From contig OX393551.1 of assembly GCA_947650365.1 (NCBI GenBank), forward strand, positions 67,157,406 through 67,221,405: a stretch of DNA of 64,000 nt, in the 5' to 3' direction. The position numbers and the translations under genes are program-made. How positions within the stretch are numbered: position 1 is the first letter of the stretch; each line of letters starts with the position of its first letter. This document shows positions 13,998-26,793 of this stretch, one piece after another. This stretch comes from Chamaelirium japonicum. Taxonomy: Eukaryota; Streptophyta; Magnoliopsida; Liliales; Melanthiaceae. Under the pieces are notes generated by a model. The model saw nothing but the letters and a program-made list of their open reading frames with translations, did no database searches and was not told the origin of the DNA.

Positions 13998-16900
13998 CGG
14001 TATAAGAGCCTTGCTATGGCCTCCTAAAAATACCCAAAAATCATAAGTAAATTATATATTAATCAAGTACTCCTTCTTAAAACACCTTCTAAGAGCCTCG
14101 CAATATGCCTCTTTATTTTTAGGATTGCTACTTGAATACCTATATTTAAGGAGCCAAAACCACTCAATATTTTTTTTGAACCTCCACATGACAACCTTAA
14201 GTAAATAATATACAATTGAGCACTCCTACCTAAAACACCCTCTAAGAACCTTGTAATATGCTCTCTATTTTTTAGGTTTGCTACTAGATTTCCTATATCT
14301 AGGGAGCCAAAACCGCTCCATATTTTGTTTGAATCCCCACCAGACAACATTAACTAGATTATACACAATCGAGCATTCCTCCAAAAATCGCCCTCTAAGA
14401 GCCTCGCCATTGTCTCCCAAAAAAACCCTAAAATAATAAGTAAATTATATATAAATCAAGCATTGCTCCATAAAATACCTTCTAAGTGTCTCGCAACATG
14501 CCTCTCTATTTTTAGGAATACTACTAGATACCCTATATTTAGGGAGCCAAAATCACTCTATATTTTTTTTGAACCCCCACACGACAACCTTAAGTAAATT
14601 ATATGCAATCGATCACTCCTCCCTAAAATACCCACTAAGAGTCTCATAATATGCTCTCTATTTTTGGGATTGCTACTAGACTCCATATATTTAGGGAGCC
14701 AAAACCGCTCCATATTTCTTTTGAACCCCCACCTGACAACCTTAAGTAAATTATATACAATCGAGCATTCCTCCCAAAAACACTATCTAATAGCCTCACA
14801 ATATTCTCTCTATTTTTGGGATTGCTACTAGACTCCCAATATTTAGGGAGCCAAAACCACCCCATATTTATTTTTGAACCCCCACCCGACATCCTTAAGT
14901 GAATTATATGCAATCGAGCACTCCTTCCTAAAACACCATCTAAAAGTCTCATAATATACTCTCTAATTTAGGGATTGCTACTAGATTCCCTATATTTAGG
15001 GAGCCAAAACCGATCTATATTTATTTTGAACCCCACCCGAAAATCTTTAGTAAATTATATACAATCGAGCATTCCTCCCAAAAACACCTTCTAAAAGCCT
15101 CGCCATTACCTCCCAAAAACACCCTAAAATTATAAGTAAATTATATGTAAATCAAGCACTATTCCCTAAAACAACCTCTGAGAGCCTCGCAACATGCCTC
15201 TCTATTTTTGGGATTACTACTAGACTCCCTATATTAAGAAAGCCAAAATTGATCTATATTTTTTTTGAACCCCCACCCGACAACCTTAAGTAAACTATAT
15301 ACAATCGAGTACTCCTCCCTAAAACACCCTCTAAGAGCCTCGCAATATTCTCTCTATTTTTGGGATTGCTACTAGATTCCTTATATTTAGGGAGCCAAAA
15401 CCACTCCATATTTTTTTTAAACCCCAACACGACAACCTTAAGTATATTATAAACAATCGAGCATTCCTCCCAAAAACACCATCTAATAGCCTCACAATAT
15501 CCTCTCTATTTTTGGGATTACTACTAGACTCACTATATTTAGGGAGCCAAAACCACCCCTTATTTTTTTTAAACCCCCACCCGACAACATTAAGCGAATT
15601 ATATAAAATCAAGCACTTATCCCTAAAACACCCTCTCAGAGCCTCGCAATATGTTCTCTATTTTTGGGATCGCTACTAGACACTTTATATTTAAGGATCC
15701 AAAACTGCTTCATATTTTTTTTGAACCGCCTACCGATAACCTTAAGTAAATTATGTACAATCAAGTATTCCTCCCAAAAACACCCTTTAAAAGCCTCGCC
15801 ATTACCTCCAAAAAACACCCTAAAATCATAAGTAAATTATATATAAATCAAGTACTCCACCCTAAAACACCGTCTAAGAACCTCACAATAAACCTCTCTA
15901 TTTTTGGGATTGCTACAAGACTCCCTATATTTAGGGAGCCAAAACAGCCCTATATTTTTTTTGAAACCTCACCCGACAACCTTAAATAAATTATAAATAA
16001 TCAAGCACTCCTTAAAACACCCTCTAAAAGCCTCGCAATATGCTCTCTATTTTTGGGATTGCTAATAGACTCCCTATATTAAGGGAGCCAAAATAACTCC
16101 ATATTTTTTTGAACTCCCACCCGACAACCTTAAGTAAATTATATATAATCGAGCATTCCTCCCAAAAATACCATCTAATAGCCTCGTAATATGATATCTA
16201 TTTTTGTGATTGCTACTAGACTCCATATATTTAGGGAGCCAAAATTGCCTCATATTTTTTTTGAACCCCTACCCAACAACCTAAAGTTAATTATATACAA
16301 TCGAGTACTCCTCTATAAAATACCCTATAAGAGCCTCACAATATGCTTTCTATTTTGGGGATTGCTACTAGACTCCCTATAATTAGGGAGCCAAAACCGC
16401 TCCATATTTTTTTTGAACCTCCACCCGACAACCTTAAGTGAATTATATACAATCGAGCAGTCCTTCATAAAACACCCTCTAAGAGCCACATAATATGCTC
16501 TTTATTTTTGGTATTGCTACTAAAGTCTCCATATTTAGATAACCAAAATCGTTCCATATTTTTTTTGAACCCCCAATCGACAACCTTATTTAAATTATAT
16601 ACAATAGAGAACTCGTCCCTAAAACACCCTCTAAGAGCCTCGCAATATGCTCGCTAATTTTGGAATGCTGCTAGACTTCGTATAGTTAGGGAGCCAAAAC
16701 TGCTCTATATTTTTTTTGAACCCCCACCCAACAACCATAAGTAAATTACATACAATCGAGCATTCCTCCCAAAAACAATATCTACTTGCATCGCAATATA
16801 ATCTCTATTTTTGGGATTGCTACTAGACTCCTTATATTTAGGGAGACAAAGCTGCTCCATGTTTTTTTTGAATCCCCAACCGACAATCTTAAGTAAATTA

Positions 16901-17927
16901 TATACAATCGAGCATTCCTCCCATAAATAACCTCTAAGAGCCTTGCAATATGCTCTTTATTTTTGGGATTGCTACTAGACTTCCTATATTTAGGGAGCCA
17001 AAACCGTTCCATATTTTTTTTGAACCCCCACCCGTCAACCTTAAGTAAATTATATACAATAGAGCATTCCTTCTAAAAACACCCTCTAATAGCCTTGCAT
17101 TATGCTTTCAATTTTTGGGATTGCTACTAGACTCCCTATATTTAGGGAGCCAAAACCGCTTTATATTTTTTTTGAACACCCACCCGACAACCTTAAGTAA
17201 ATTATATACAATCGAGCACTCCTCCCTAAAACTCCCCTAAGAGCCTCACAACATGTTATCTAATTTTGGGATATTTACTAGACTCTTTATATTTAAGGAG
17301 CCAAAATAGCCCCATATTTTTTTTGAACCCCCACCCAACAACTTTAAGTGAAATTATATATAATCGAGCACTCTTCCCTAAAACACCGTCTTAAAAACTT
17401 ACAATATGCTCTCTATTTTTGGGATTGCTACAAGACTCCCTATATTTAGGGAGCCAAAACCGCTCCATATTGTTTTTGAACCACCACCCGACAACCATAA
17501 ATAAATTATATACAATCGAGCATTCCTACCAAAAACACCCTCTAAGAGCCTCGCCATTGCCTCTAAAAAACACCCTAAAATCATAATTAATTATATATAA
17601 ATCAAGCACTCTTCCCTAAAACACCCTCTAAGAGACTTGTAATATGCCTTTCTATTTTTGGTATTGCTACTAGACTTCTTATATTTAGGGAGCCAAAACT
17701 GCTCCATATTTTTTTGAATGCCTACCTGACAACCTTAAGTAAATTATAAACAATCGAGCACTCCTTCCTAAAACACCCACAAAGAGCCTAGTAATATGCT
17801 CTCTATTTTTGACACTGCTACTAGACTACCTATATTTAGGAAACCAAAATCGCTCCATAGTTTTTTTAAACCCTAATCCATCAAGCTTAAATAAATTACA
17901 TATAATTGAGCATTCCTCCTAAATACA
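13998..17927 (+). repeat. Higher-order repeat A, full copy (3,930 bp)
   Basis: Bounded by CGGTATAAG at 13,998 and 17,928. The CTTTAG-type marker recurs at 15,044 and 18,975, 3,931 bp apart. By eye, equivalent monomers in adjacent copies resemble one another more than they resemble neighbours within the same copy. Confidence 0.85.
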
Positions 17928-20900
17928 CGGTATAAGAGCCTTGCTATTGCCTCCCAAAAATACCCAAAAATCATAAGTAAATTATATATAAATCAAGCAC
18001 TCCTTCCTAAAACACCCACTAAGGGCCTCGCAATATGCCTCTCTATTTTTAGGATTGCTACTTGACTACCTATATTTAAGAAGCCAAAACCGCTCCATAT
18101 TTTTTTTGAACCCCCACATGACAACCTTAAGTAAATTATATACAATTGAACACTCCTCCCTAAAATACCCTCTAAGAGCCTTGCAATATGCTCTCTATTT
18201 TTTGGGATTGCTACTAGATTCCCTATATTTAGGGAGCCAAAACCGCTCCATATTTTGTTTGAATATCCACCAAACAACCTTAATTAAATTATACACAATC
18301 GAGCATTCCACCAAAAAACACCCTCTAAGAGCCTCGCCATTGCCTCCCAAAAACACCTTAAAATCATAAGTAAATTATATATAAATCAAGCACTCTCCTA
18401 AAACACCCTCTAAGAGCCTCGCAACATGCCTCTCTATTTTTCGGATTGGTACTAGACACCCTATATTTAGGGAGCCAAAATCGTTCCATATTTTTTTTGA
18501 ACCCCCACACGATTACCTTAAGTAAATTATATACAATCGAGCACTCCTCCCTAAAATACCCTCTAAAAGTCTCACAATATACTCTCTAATTTTGGGATTG
18601 CTACTAGACTTCAAATATTTAGGGAGCCAAAACCACTCCATATTGTTTTTGAATCCCCACCCAACAACCTTAAGTAAATTATATACAATCGAGCATTCCT
18701 CCCCAAAACACCATCTAATAGCCTTGCAATATGCTCTCTATTTTTTGGGATTTCTACTAGACTCCTGATATTTAGGGAGCCAAAACTACACCATATTTAT
18801 TTTTGAACCCCCACCTGACATCCTTAAGTAAATTATATATAATCGATCACTCCTCCCTAAAACACCATCTAAAAGCCTCACAATATGCTCTATAATTTTA
18901 GGATTGCTACTAGATTCTCTATATTTAGGGAGCCAAAACAGATCCATATTTTGTTTGAACCCCCACCCAAAAATCTTTAGTAAATTTTACACAATCGAGC
19001 AATCCTCCCAATAATACCCTCTAAAAGCCTCGCCATTGCTTCCAAAAAACACCCTAACATTATAAGTAAATTATATATAAATCAAGCACTTTTCTCTAAA
19101 ACAATCGCTAAGAGCCTCGCAATATGCCTCTCTAGTTTTGGGATTGCTACTAGGCTCCTTATATTTAGGGAGCCAAAATCGACCCATATTTTTTTTCGAA
19201 CCCCCACCCGACAACCTTAGGTAAATTATATACAATCGAGTACTTCTCCCTAAAACACCCTCTAAGAGCCTCGTAATATGCTCTTTATTTTTGGGATTGC
19301 TACTAGACTCTATATATTTAGGGAGCCAAAACCATTCTATATTTTTTTTGAACCCCAACCCGACAACCTTAAGTAAATTATATACAATCGAGCATTCCTC
19401 TCAAAAACACTATCTAATAGCCTCGCAACCTCTCTATTTTTGGGATTACTACTAGACTCACTATATTTAGGGAGCCAAAACTGCAATATATTTTTTTGAA
19501 CCCTAACCCTACAATATTAAGCGAAATATATAAAATTGAGCACTCATCCCTAAAATACCCTCTAAGAGCCTCGCAATATGCTATCTATTTTTGGTATTGC
19601 TACTAGACACTTTATATTTAGGGAGCCAAAACAGCTCCATATTTTTTTTGAACCCCCTCTCGATAACCTTAAGTAAATTATATACAATCGAGCATTCCTC
19701 CCAAAAACACCCTCTAAGAGCCTCGCCATTGTCTCCAAAAAATATTCTAAAATCATAAGTAAATTATATATAAATCAAGCACTCCTCCCTAAAACACCCT
19801 CTAAGAATCTCGCAACAAGCCTCTCTATTTTTGGGATTACTACTAGACTCCCTATATTTATGGAGCCAAAACAGCTCTATATTTTTTTTGAATCCCCACT
19901 CGACAAACTTAAGTAAATTATAAATAATCAAGCACTCCTTAAAACACCCTATAAGAGCCTCACAATATGCTCTCTATTTTTGGGATTGCTACTAGACTCC
20001 CTATATTAAGGGAGCCAAAACAACTCTATATTTTTTTGAACCCCCACCCGACAACCTTAAGTAAATTATATATAATCGAGCATTCCTCCCAAAAACACCA
20101 TCTAATAGCCTCGTAATATGATATCTATTTTTGTGATTGCTACTACACTCCCTATATTTAGGGAGCCAAAATTGGCCCATATTTTTTTTGAACCCCTACC
20201 TTATAACCTTAAGTTAATTATATACAATCAAGCACTTCTCCCTGAAATACCCTCTAAGAGCCTCGCAATATGCTTTCTAATTTTGGGATTGCTACTAGAC
20301 TCCCAATATTTAGGGAGCCAAAATCACTCTATATTTTTTTTAAACCTCCACCCGATAACCTTAAGTGAATTATATACAATCGAGCAGTCCTTCATAAAAC
20401 ACCCTCTAAGAGCCTCACAATATGCTCTCTATTTTTGGGATTGCTACTAGAGTCCCCATATTTAGAGAGCCAAAATCGTTCTATATTTTTTTTGAACCCC
20501 CAACCGACAACTTTAATTAAATTATATACAATAGAGAACTCGTCCCTAAAATACCTTCTAAGAGCCTCATAATATGCTCGCTATTTTTGGATTGCTGCTA
20601 GACTCCGTATAATTAGGGAGCCAAAACTACTCAATATTTTTTTTGAACCCCCACTCGATAACCTTAAGTAAATTATATACAATCGAGTATTCCTCCCAAA
20701 ACACCATCTACAAGCATCGCAATATGCTCTTTATTTTTGGGATTGCTACTAGACTCCCTATATTTAGGGAGGCAAAACCGCTCCATGTTTTTTTTGAACC
20801 TGCACCCGACAACCTTAAGTAAATTATATATAATCGAGCATTCCTCCCAAAAACACCATCTAATAGCCTCGTAATTTGATCTCTATTTTTGGGATTGCTA

Positions 20901-22610
20901 CTAGACTCCCTATATTTAGGGAGCCAAAATCGCCCCATATTTTTTTTGAACCCCTACCCAACAACCTTATGTTAATTATATACAATTGAGCATTACTCCC
21001 AAAATACCCTCTAAGAACATCGCAATATGCTTTCTATTTTTGGGATTGCTACTAGACTCCCAATATCTAGGGAGCCAAAACCGCTCCATATTTTTTTGAA
21101 CCTCCACCCGACAACCTTAAGTGAATTATATACAATCGAGCAGTCCTTCCAAAATCACCCTCTGAGAGCCTCACAACATGCTCTCTATTTTTGGGATTAC
21201 TACAAGAGTCCCCATATTTAGGGAGCCAAAATCGCTCCATATTTTTTTTGAACCCCCACCCGACAACTTTAATTAAATTATATACAATAGAGAACTTGTC
21301 CCTAAAACACCTACTATGAGCCTCGCAATATGCTCGCTATTTTTGGATTGCTACAAGACTTCATATATTTAGGGAGCCAAAACTGCTCCATATTTTTTTT
21401 GAACCCCTATCCGATAACCTTAAGTACATTATATACAATCGAGCATTTCTCCCAAAAGCACCATCTACTAGCATCGCAATATGCTCTCTATTTTTTGGAT
21501 TGCTACTAGACTCCCTATATTTAGGGAGGCAAAATCACTCCATGTTTTTTTTGAACGCCCACCCGATAATCATAAGTAAATTATATACAATCGAGCATTT
21601 CTCCCTAAAACACCCTCTAAGAGCCTTGCAATATGCTATCTATTTTAGGGATTACTACTAGACTCCCTATATTTAGGGAGCCAAAACTGCTCCATATCTT
21701 TTTTGAACCCCCACCTGTTAACATTAAGTAAATTATATACAATAGAGCATTCCTCTTAAAAATATCCTGTAATAGCATTGTATTATGCTCTCAATTTTTG
21801 GGATTGCTACTAGACTTCCTATATTTAGGGAGCCAAAATCGCTCCATATTTTTATTGAACACCCACCCGACAACCTTAAGTAAATTACATACAATCGAGC
21901 ACTCCTCCCTAAAACTCCCTCTAAAAGCCTCACAATATGTTCTATATTTATAGGATATTTACTAGACTCTCTATATTTAGAAAGCCAAAATCACCCCATA
22001 TTTTTTTGAACCCCCACCCGACAACTTTAAGTGAATTATGTACAATCGAGCACTCTTCCCTAAAACACCATCTTAGAGACTCGCAATATGCTCTCTATTT
22101 TTGGGATTGCTACAAGACTCCCTATATTTAGGGAGCCAAAATTGTATATATTTTATTTTGAACCTCCACCCGACAACCATAAGTAAATTATATATAATCG
22201 AGCATTCCTACCAAAAACACCCTCTAAGAGCCTCGCCATTGCCTCTAAAAAATACCCTAAAATTATAAGTAATTTTATATAAATTAAGCACTATTCCTTA
22301 AAATACCCTCTAAGAGACTCGCAATTTGCCTTTCTATTTTTGGGATTGCTACTAGACTTCTTATATTTAGGGAGCCAAAACCGCTCCATATTTTTTTTGA
22401 ACGCCCACCCAACAACCTTAAGTAAATTATAAACAATCGACCACTCCTTCCAAAAACACCAACCAAGAGCCAGGTAATATGCTCTCTATTTTTGGAACTG
22501 CTACTAGACTACCTATATTTAGGGAACCAAAACCGCTCCATAGTTTTTTTAAACCCCTACCCATCAAGCTTAAGTAAATTACATACAATCGAGCATTCCT
22601 CCTAAATACA
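17928..22610 (+). repeat. Higher-order repeat A, extended copy (4,683 bp)
   Basis: About 753 bp longer than the standard copy. The GAACTCGTCC-type marker is present twice here, near 20,533 and 21,292, 759 bp apart. That equals five monomers and indicates a tandem duplication of a five-monomer block. The gain is also seen across the retrotransposon: the CTTTAG-type markers at 18,975 and 35,610 are 16,635 bp apart, or about 4.68 kb after removing the element. Confidence 0.8.
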
Positions 22611-22899
22611 CGGTATAAGAGCCTCGCTATTGCCTCCCAAAAACACCCAAAAATCATATCTAAATTACATATAAATCAAGCACTCCTTCCTAAAACACCC
22701 TCTAAGAGCCTCACAATATACCTATTTATTTTTAGGATTGCTACTTGATAACCTATATTTAATGAGCCAAAACCGCTCCATATTTTTTTTGAACCCCCAT
22801 ATGACAACCTTAAGTAAATTATATACAATTGAGCACTCCTCTCTAAAACACCCTCTAAGAGCAGTGTGTGTACTTTCCCGGTCAGCTGTGCAAAGAACG

Positions 22900-23395
22900 A
22901 GGAAGGAGTGGGGGGGTCGGCCGTGCAACAGCCCCCCCTTCCTCCCTTCGGTCGGCCGGTCACCAGACAAAAGGGGGGGGGGGGGGGGGGGGGGTTGGCC
23001 GCGCAACAACCCCTCCTTCCTCCCTTCGGTCGGCCTGTTACCAGACAAAAGGGGGGGGGGGGGGGGGGGGGGGGGGGCGGCGGCCGCGCAACAGCCCCCC
23101 ACTTTTCTCCCTTCGGTCGGCCAATCACCAGACAAAAGGGGGGGGGGGGGTCGGCCGCGCAACAACCCCCCCTTCCTCCCTTCGGTCGACCGATCACCAG
23201 ACAAGGGGGGGGGGGGGGTCGGCCGCGCAACAACCCCCCCTTCCTTCCTTCGGTCGACCGGTCACCAGACAAAAGGGGGGAGGGGGTCGGCCGCGCAACA
23301 GCCCCCCCTTCCTCCTTTCGGTCGGTCGGTCACCAGACAAAAGGGGGGGGGGGTCAGTCGCGCAACAGCCCCCCCTCCCTTCGGTCGGCCGTGCA
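22900..23395 (+). repeat. LTR tandem repeats with poly-C and poly-G tracts (6 units)
   Basis: Six units of about 68-87 bp, marked by CACCAGACAA or its variant at 22,961; 23,039; 23,126; 23,195; 23,263; 23,331. Each has GTCGGCCGCGCAACA, a C-run, TTCCTCCCTTCGGTCGG, the CACCAGACAA core and a G-run. The longest G-runs are 22 (22,973-22,994) and 27 (23,051-23,077). Unit length varies almost only in the homopolymers. C-run and G-run of one unit face each other and could pair. The zone lies upstream of the TATA box, in the usual position of U3 regulatory repeats. Confidence 0.88.
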
Positions 23396-23584
23396 ACAAA
23401 CCGAGGTGCGAGGCCGCAGTTGAACCCAGAGATCTCGGAGGCTTGACTACGCTCCGAGATTTCCGGCCAAAGTGACTGGGAGTTGATCGCGCGCCACGTC
23501 ATCACTACCGTGGCGGTTGCGCTCATCACGAGGACACGTCGTCTACCCATCTTTCGCGGAGTGTTATAACCGTCACCCCACCAC

Positions 23585-23591
23585 TATAAAA
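23585..23591 (+). promoter_or_regulatory. TATA box of the 5' LTR
   Basis: CTATAAAAGG in a GC-rich context, conserved with identical flanks in the 3' LTR. It lies about 440 bp before the LTR end, so transcription would start near 23,615 and give an R-U5 leader of about 400 nt. Confidence 0.8.
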
Positions 23592-23674
23592 GGGGACCTA
23601 CCCCTTCAGCAAGAAGCGGAGGAGAATTCTAGAGAAAACGCTGCCCGTTTCGTCCTGGAACTCACGGAGCTGCG

Positions 23675-23815
23675 GAGGTGGGTCGAACAGTAGTCAGAGG
23701 CTGTCTGCGGAGGTCGATCGGTAGCCAGATACTGTCTGCAGCGACCGGTAGTCAGACGCTGCCTGCGGCGGTCAGTAGTCTGAGTGAAACTGCAGAGGTC
23801 GGTAGTTTGGGAGAC
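23675..23815 (+). repeat. Degenerate repeats of about 30 bp in the LTR leader
   Basis: Four to five imperfect copies of a unit like GGTCGGTAGTCAGA followed by a GCTGTCTGCGG-like part, probably within the transcribed R/U5 region. The same array is at about 34,461-34,610 in the 3' LTR, with a few transitions. Confidence 0.65.
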
Positions 23816-24025
23816 CGGTCCTCGGGGTGTGTAATTGGGGTTAAGGTGAGAGATTGTAACCGAAGGAATTATTTTAGTGCATTCTCGCCCCACCCGTGGT
23901 TTTTTCTCCTTCGATGTTGCGAAGGGGTTTTTCCATGTAACTACCGTCTTCTCTCTTCTCTTTGGCTTATTGGATTGTGCTTGCCACCCGAACCGCCCGG
24001 TTCGACTAAAAACCCCACACAATCT

Positions 24026-24043
24026 TGGCACCGTCTGTGGGAT
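24026..24043 (+). other. Primer binding site
   Basis: TGGCACCGTCTGTGGGAT starts one or two bases after the 5' LTR. The 5' TGG corresponds to the CCA end of a tRNA. The TGGCRCCGTCTGTGGGA form is one I know from plant Tat-type elements. I do not assign the tRNA with confidence. Confidence 0.8.
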
Positions 24044-24148
24044 AGTCTTCGAGACTTCCTGCTAGAGCCTTCGACTGTTGACCCGTGGGTGTCGACCAGT
24101 CTGAGGCTACCTGCAACTAGCAATCCATGACCACACGGTTGAAGAACG

Positions 24149-25926
24149 ATGGCCGGTGGACCGTATCGTACCCGCTCGATGTCGCAGCTCCCATCCGAAG
24201 CTGCGCCACTTGGAGATGCTAATGACGTCGGGTGTCTTGTTCAACCACCAACGGACACGGAGCGCGTAGTCCCGCTGGTGAATCCCATACTGGGGGTCGG
24301 GGAGTCCAGTCAAGCTTCGGTAGCAACCCTAGCTCCTATGACAGGGGGTCTATCGAAAGCTTTTCTGGCTACCATGATGATGACCCAGCAAGCTCTTACC
24401 GCCCAGCTCCAAACAATGCAGCGAAACTACGAGGAGTTGCGCGACTTCGTGCGGGCCGCACCGACGGGTGGTCTACTCAACCAAGGCATGTTGGCCCAAG
24501 CGGGACATAGCCTTCCTACTCAAGCTGCCCCACCAGTGCAATTACAGTTGCAACCACTGCCCCAGGTGGAGGTCAGGGTTAATCGCTCAGTGGAGGTCCA
24601 AAGTACGAATCCCGACGGGTGAGACTCGAGTAGCCCAGAACCTGCGAAGAGAAACAAACATGCTCGAGCGACGTCGGCACGTTCGGATGTATGGTCCCGG
24701 CTCGGGGCACACCCCCGACAGCCGCCCGCCTCCAAGCATCACTCGAAGATGGACTCGGCACAAGTACATCGCCCGAAGCGAGACGGTGAACATCATCGTC
24801 AACCAAGTGATAGTCATCACACTCAGATGACGCCGGCCAGTCAGTAGTCGGCTCACACTATTGATCGGAGGAGCGTATATGAGCACATTCGGGTACATAC
24901 GTCGGAGCGACTCGGGGATCAAGAAGCAATTCAGCGAGACCGACCGGGGGTCCGAGCTCCCGATCGGCTGGAGGAAGTCGCCATCCGAGGAGTCGCACGA
25001 TTGCCGCTTGTCGAGAAGCTATTCCGGGAGCCATTTCCTCGGGGATGGAATCCTCCACGCCTTCCCAAGTTTGACGGATCGAAGGACCCGGTGGAGCACG
25101 TACTGGCTTTCCGGGATGCACTGGTCCCCCACGAGGATGATCATATTCTCTGCCGGACCTTCGCCAACAGCTTGTCGGGAACACCCCTCAAATGGTTCCA
25201 CAAGCTCAGGCCCTCGTCCATCTCCTCTTTCTCGGAGCTGAGCACGCGGTTCATAGACCAATATCGGTGCACCGCCGGGAGCTGAAGACTCTAGAGTCAC
25301 TCTTCGGGATGAGTATGACCCAGAAGGAGACACTCACACAATTCTACCATAGGTTTAGGTCTGAATACCTGAGCTTGGCGGACACAGACGGGCAGGATCA
25401 CATGGTGATCGCGGCCTTCAAGAACGCCATCCAGCCTACCCAGCTCGTCAACGCATCGCTCATCAAGCGAACCCCGGAGACGATCGACGAACTATCGTGG
25501 CGAGTTGAGAAGTACATCAAGATAGAAGACGCAGACCGCAAGAGGAAGGCGGTGGAAACTAGGGCCCCGTAACAAGGCTACGCCAAGCCAGCTGCGGTGA
25601 AAAACGTCAACAAGCAGCAAGGGGAGGCGACACGGCACGAAGCGAAGCGGCAAAGGCAAGACAGGCTAGCGAGGCCGCAATGGAATAGGGAGTTCACGGT
25701 ACTGAACGCCTCCATAGACCAGATCCTGGAAGCTATCAAGGGCAAACCGTACTTCAAGTGGGCGCAACCGCTTGAACCTGGGGAGAGGAGAGCTAGAGAT
25801 GCATCAAGGTACTGTGAGTACCACCAGGACCAAGGCCATACTACCTTGCAGTGCCGGGCGCTCAAGCATCATATCGAGGATCTCATTAAGGCCGGCTACC
25901 TTGGCTGCTTCATTGACCTCCCTTAA
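24149..25926 (+). pseudogene. gag: gag (broken)
   Basis: Structural polyprotein of the retrotransposon. The ATG at 24,149 starts a frame beginning MAGGPYRTRSMS, with a segment rich in Q and M at residues 70-95. It stops at a TGA (24,620) and a TAG (24,845). The same frame then gives the Gag core: LPKFDGSKDPVEHVLAFRDA, then LKWFHKL, at about 25,055-25,220. Near 25,270 the reading shifts to another frame, which continues the core through TLTQFYHRFRSEYLSLAD and AFKNAI to a TAA at 25,570. Past that stop the frame holds the nucleocapsid-like motif CEYHQDQGHTTLQC and LKHHIEDLIKAGYL, typical of Tat gag. It ends at a TAA at 25,924, beyond which the same frame leads into protease. I infer a single ancestral gag-pol frame. 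Confidence 0.85.
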
Positions 25927-26793
25927 CGTAAGGAGACTAAGGCTGTAGGGGAAGTCCAGCGAGGAGCGATGGCACAGTGCTTACCTGGTCCTCTGCCAGA
26001 AAGACGCCAGCTCCGAGAGGTAGACACAGTCTATGGGTACCATGGCCCTGCACCATCATCAAATGCCGTTGACCGACAGGTGCAGCGTATTGAACAAGCA
26101 AGGCAAGTCCACCATGTGGTGCTCGACCCCATCATTCGCCCCGAGCCAAGAGTGGAAGTAGCAGTACAGTTTTCGATGGCTGATCTGGTCGGAATAGAGA
26201 GGCCTCACAACCATCCTCTGGTCATATGGCTGTAGATAGCAAATTGTCTGGTGAAGAGAATTCTGGTCGACGCCGGGAGTTCAGTAGATGTACTCTTTCT
26301 CAATGCCTTCGACGCTATGCAGCTAGATCGCGGGCAGATGACTGAGTCGTCGTCGACGACAACGGGCTTCACGGGAGAGGCCGCAAGGGTGGTTGGTGAG
26401 ATCACCCTCCCGATCACAACAGGGCATCTCACCAATCTTACCCAGTTCATTGTGATTGAGGCCTACTCGGCGTACAACATCATCCTTGGAAGGCCGTGGC
26501 TCCACCACTTGGATGCGGTCCCCTCGTCGGCCCACCAGGTAGTGAAGTTTTGGACCGACAAGGGCGTGATGAGCATTTGAGACGACCAGTCCTCGGCGGC
26601 CAAGTGCGAGCTTAGCGCTATACATCTGAAGACAACGTGCCAAATCGAGGGAGGAGAACCAGGTAAAGCCGGCACTGAGTTGGGCATCCTCAACCTCTGG
26701 ACCACGAAGCGGAGTCAAGAAGCTCCAACGTTCTAGCACCTCGCCCGATCAAGTGTAGGAGCGCGAGGAAGCCAAGCCCTTTGGAAGACCGAC
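25927..26793 (+). pseudogene. pro: Aspartic protease region (broken)
   Basis: In the same frame as the end of gag. The aspartic protease signature is RILVDAGSSVDVLFLNAFDA at about 26,257-26,316 and the C-terminal family motif is NIILGRPWLH near 26,480. The protease would cleave the polyprotein. The catalytic triad reads DAG, where D-[ST]-G is usual, so the enzyme is atypical at a key position. In-frame TAG (26,233), TGA (26,578) and TAG (26,734) interrupt it. The residues around 26,578 suggest an original Arg codon CGA, and those around 26,233 a Gln codon CAG. No separate start is needed because it would be made as part of gag-pol. Confidence 0.82.

Larger units (their letters stand above)
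1..22864 (+). repeat. Satellite array, left block (about 153 bp monomer)
   Basis: Uninterrupted head-to-tail satellite. A typical monomer runs from GGGATTGCTACTAGACTCCC through TTTAGGGAGCCAAAACCGC, a T-run of 7-9, TTGAACCCCCACCCGACAAC, CTTAAGTAAATTATATACAA, TCGAGCATTCCTCCCAAAAA and CACCCTCTAAGAGCCTCGCA to ATATGCTCTCTATTTTTG. My hand count is 153 bp. Every monomer I read has the same orientation. Shorter units of about 87 bp lacking the GGATTGCT...GACAACC part occur at intervals. Variants recur at about 3.93 kb, so the block is organised as a higher-order repeat. The minus strand is unusually free of stop codons, and many short open frames result; I regard none as a gene. The family is not one I can name. 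Confidence 0.95.
22865..24024 (+). repeat. 5' long terminal repeat
   Basis: Pairs with 33,735-34,811. It has three zones: a G/C-tract tandem repeat zone (to about 23,395); a unique zone with a TATA box (23,585-23,591); and a transcribed part with degenerate repeats of about 30 bp followed by unique sequence to ACAATC. Comparing the unique zones of the two LTRs by eye gives roughly 5-6% differences, nearly all transitions, which suggests an old, methylated insertion. The length difference from the 3' LTR comes mainly from one extra repeat unit and longer G-runs. Confidence 0.93.

Noticed and set aside
127..22657. Many open frames of 60-140 codons on the minus strand encoding variants of FWLPKYRESSSNPKNREHIA
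   Set aside because: The monomer is about 153 bp (51 codons) and its minus strand has few stops, so open frames arise in every copy and break at each length change of the T-run. Frames switch between monomers, start codons are haphazard, and there is no gene context. They are a by-product of the satellite.
22676..23550. Long Pro/Gly/Arg-rich frames across the 5' LTR on both strands
   Set aside because: They are translations of the C- and G-runs of the LTR tandem repeats, overlap in several frames, and start in satellite or LTR promoter sequence.
23585..24148. A host promoter at the TATAAAA site
   Set aside because: The same TATA box with the same flanks is in the other LTR, so it belongs to the retrotransposon.
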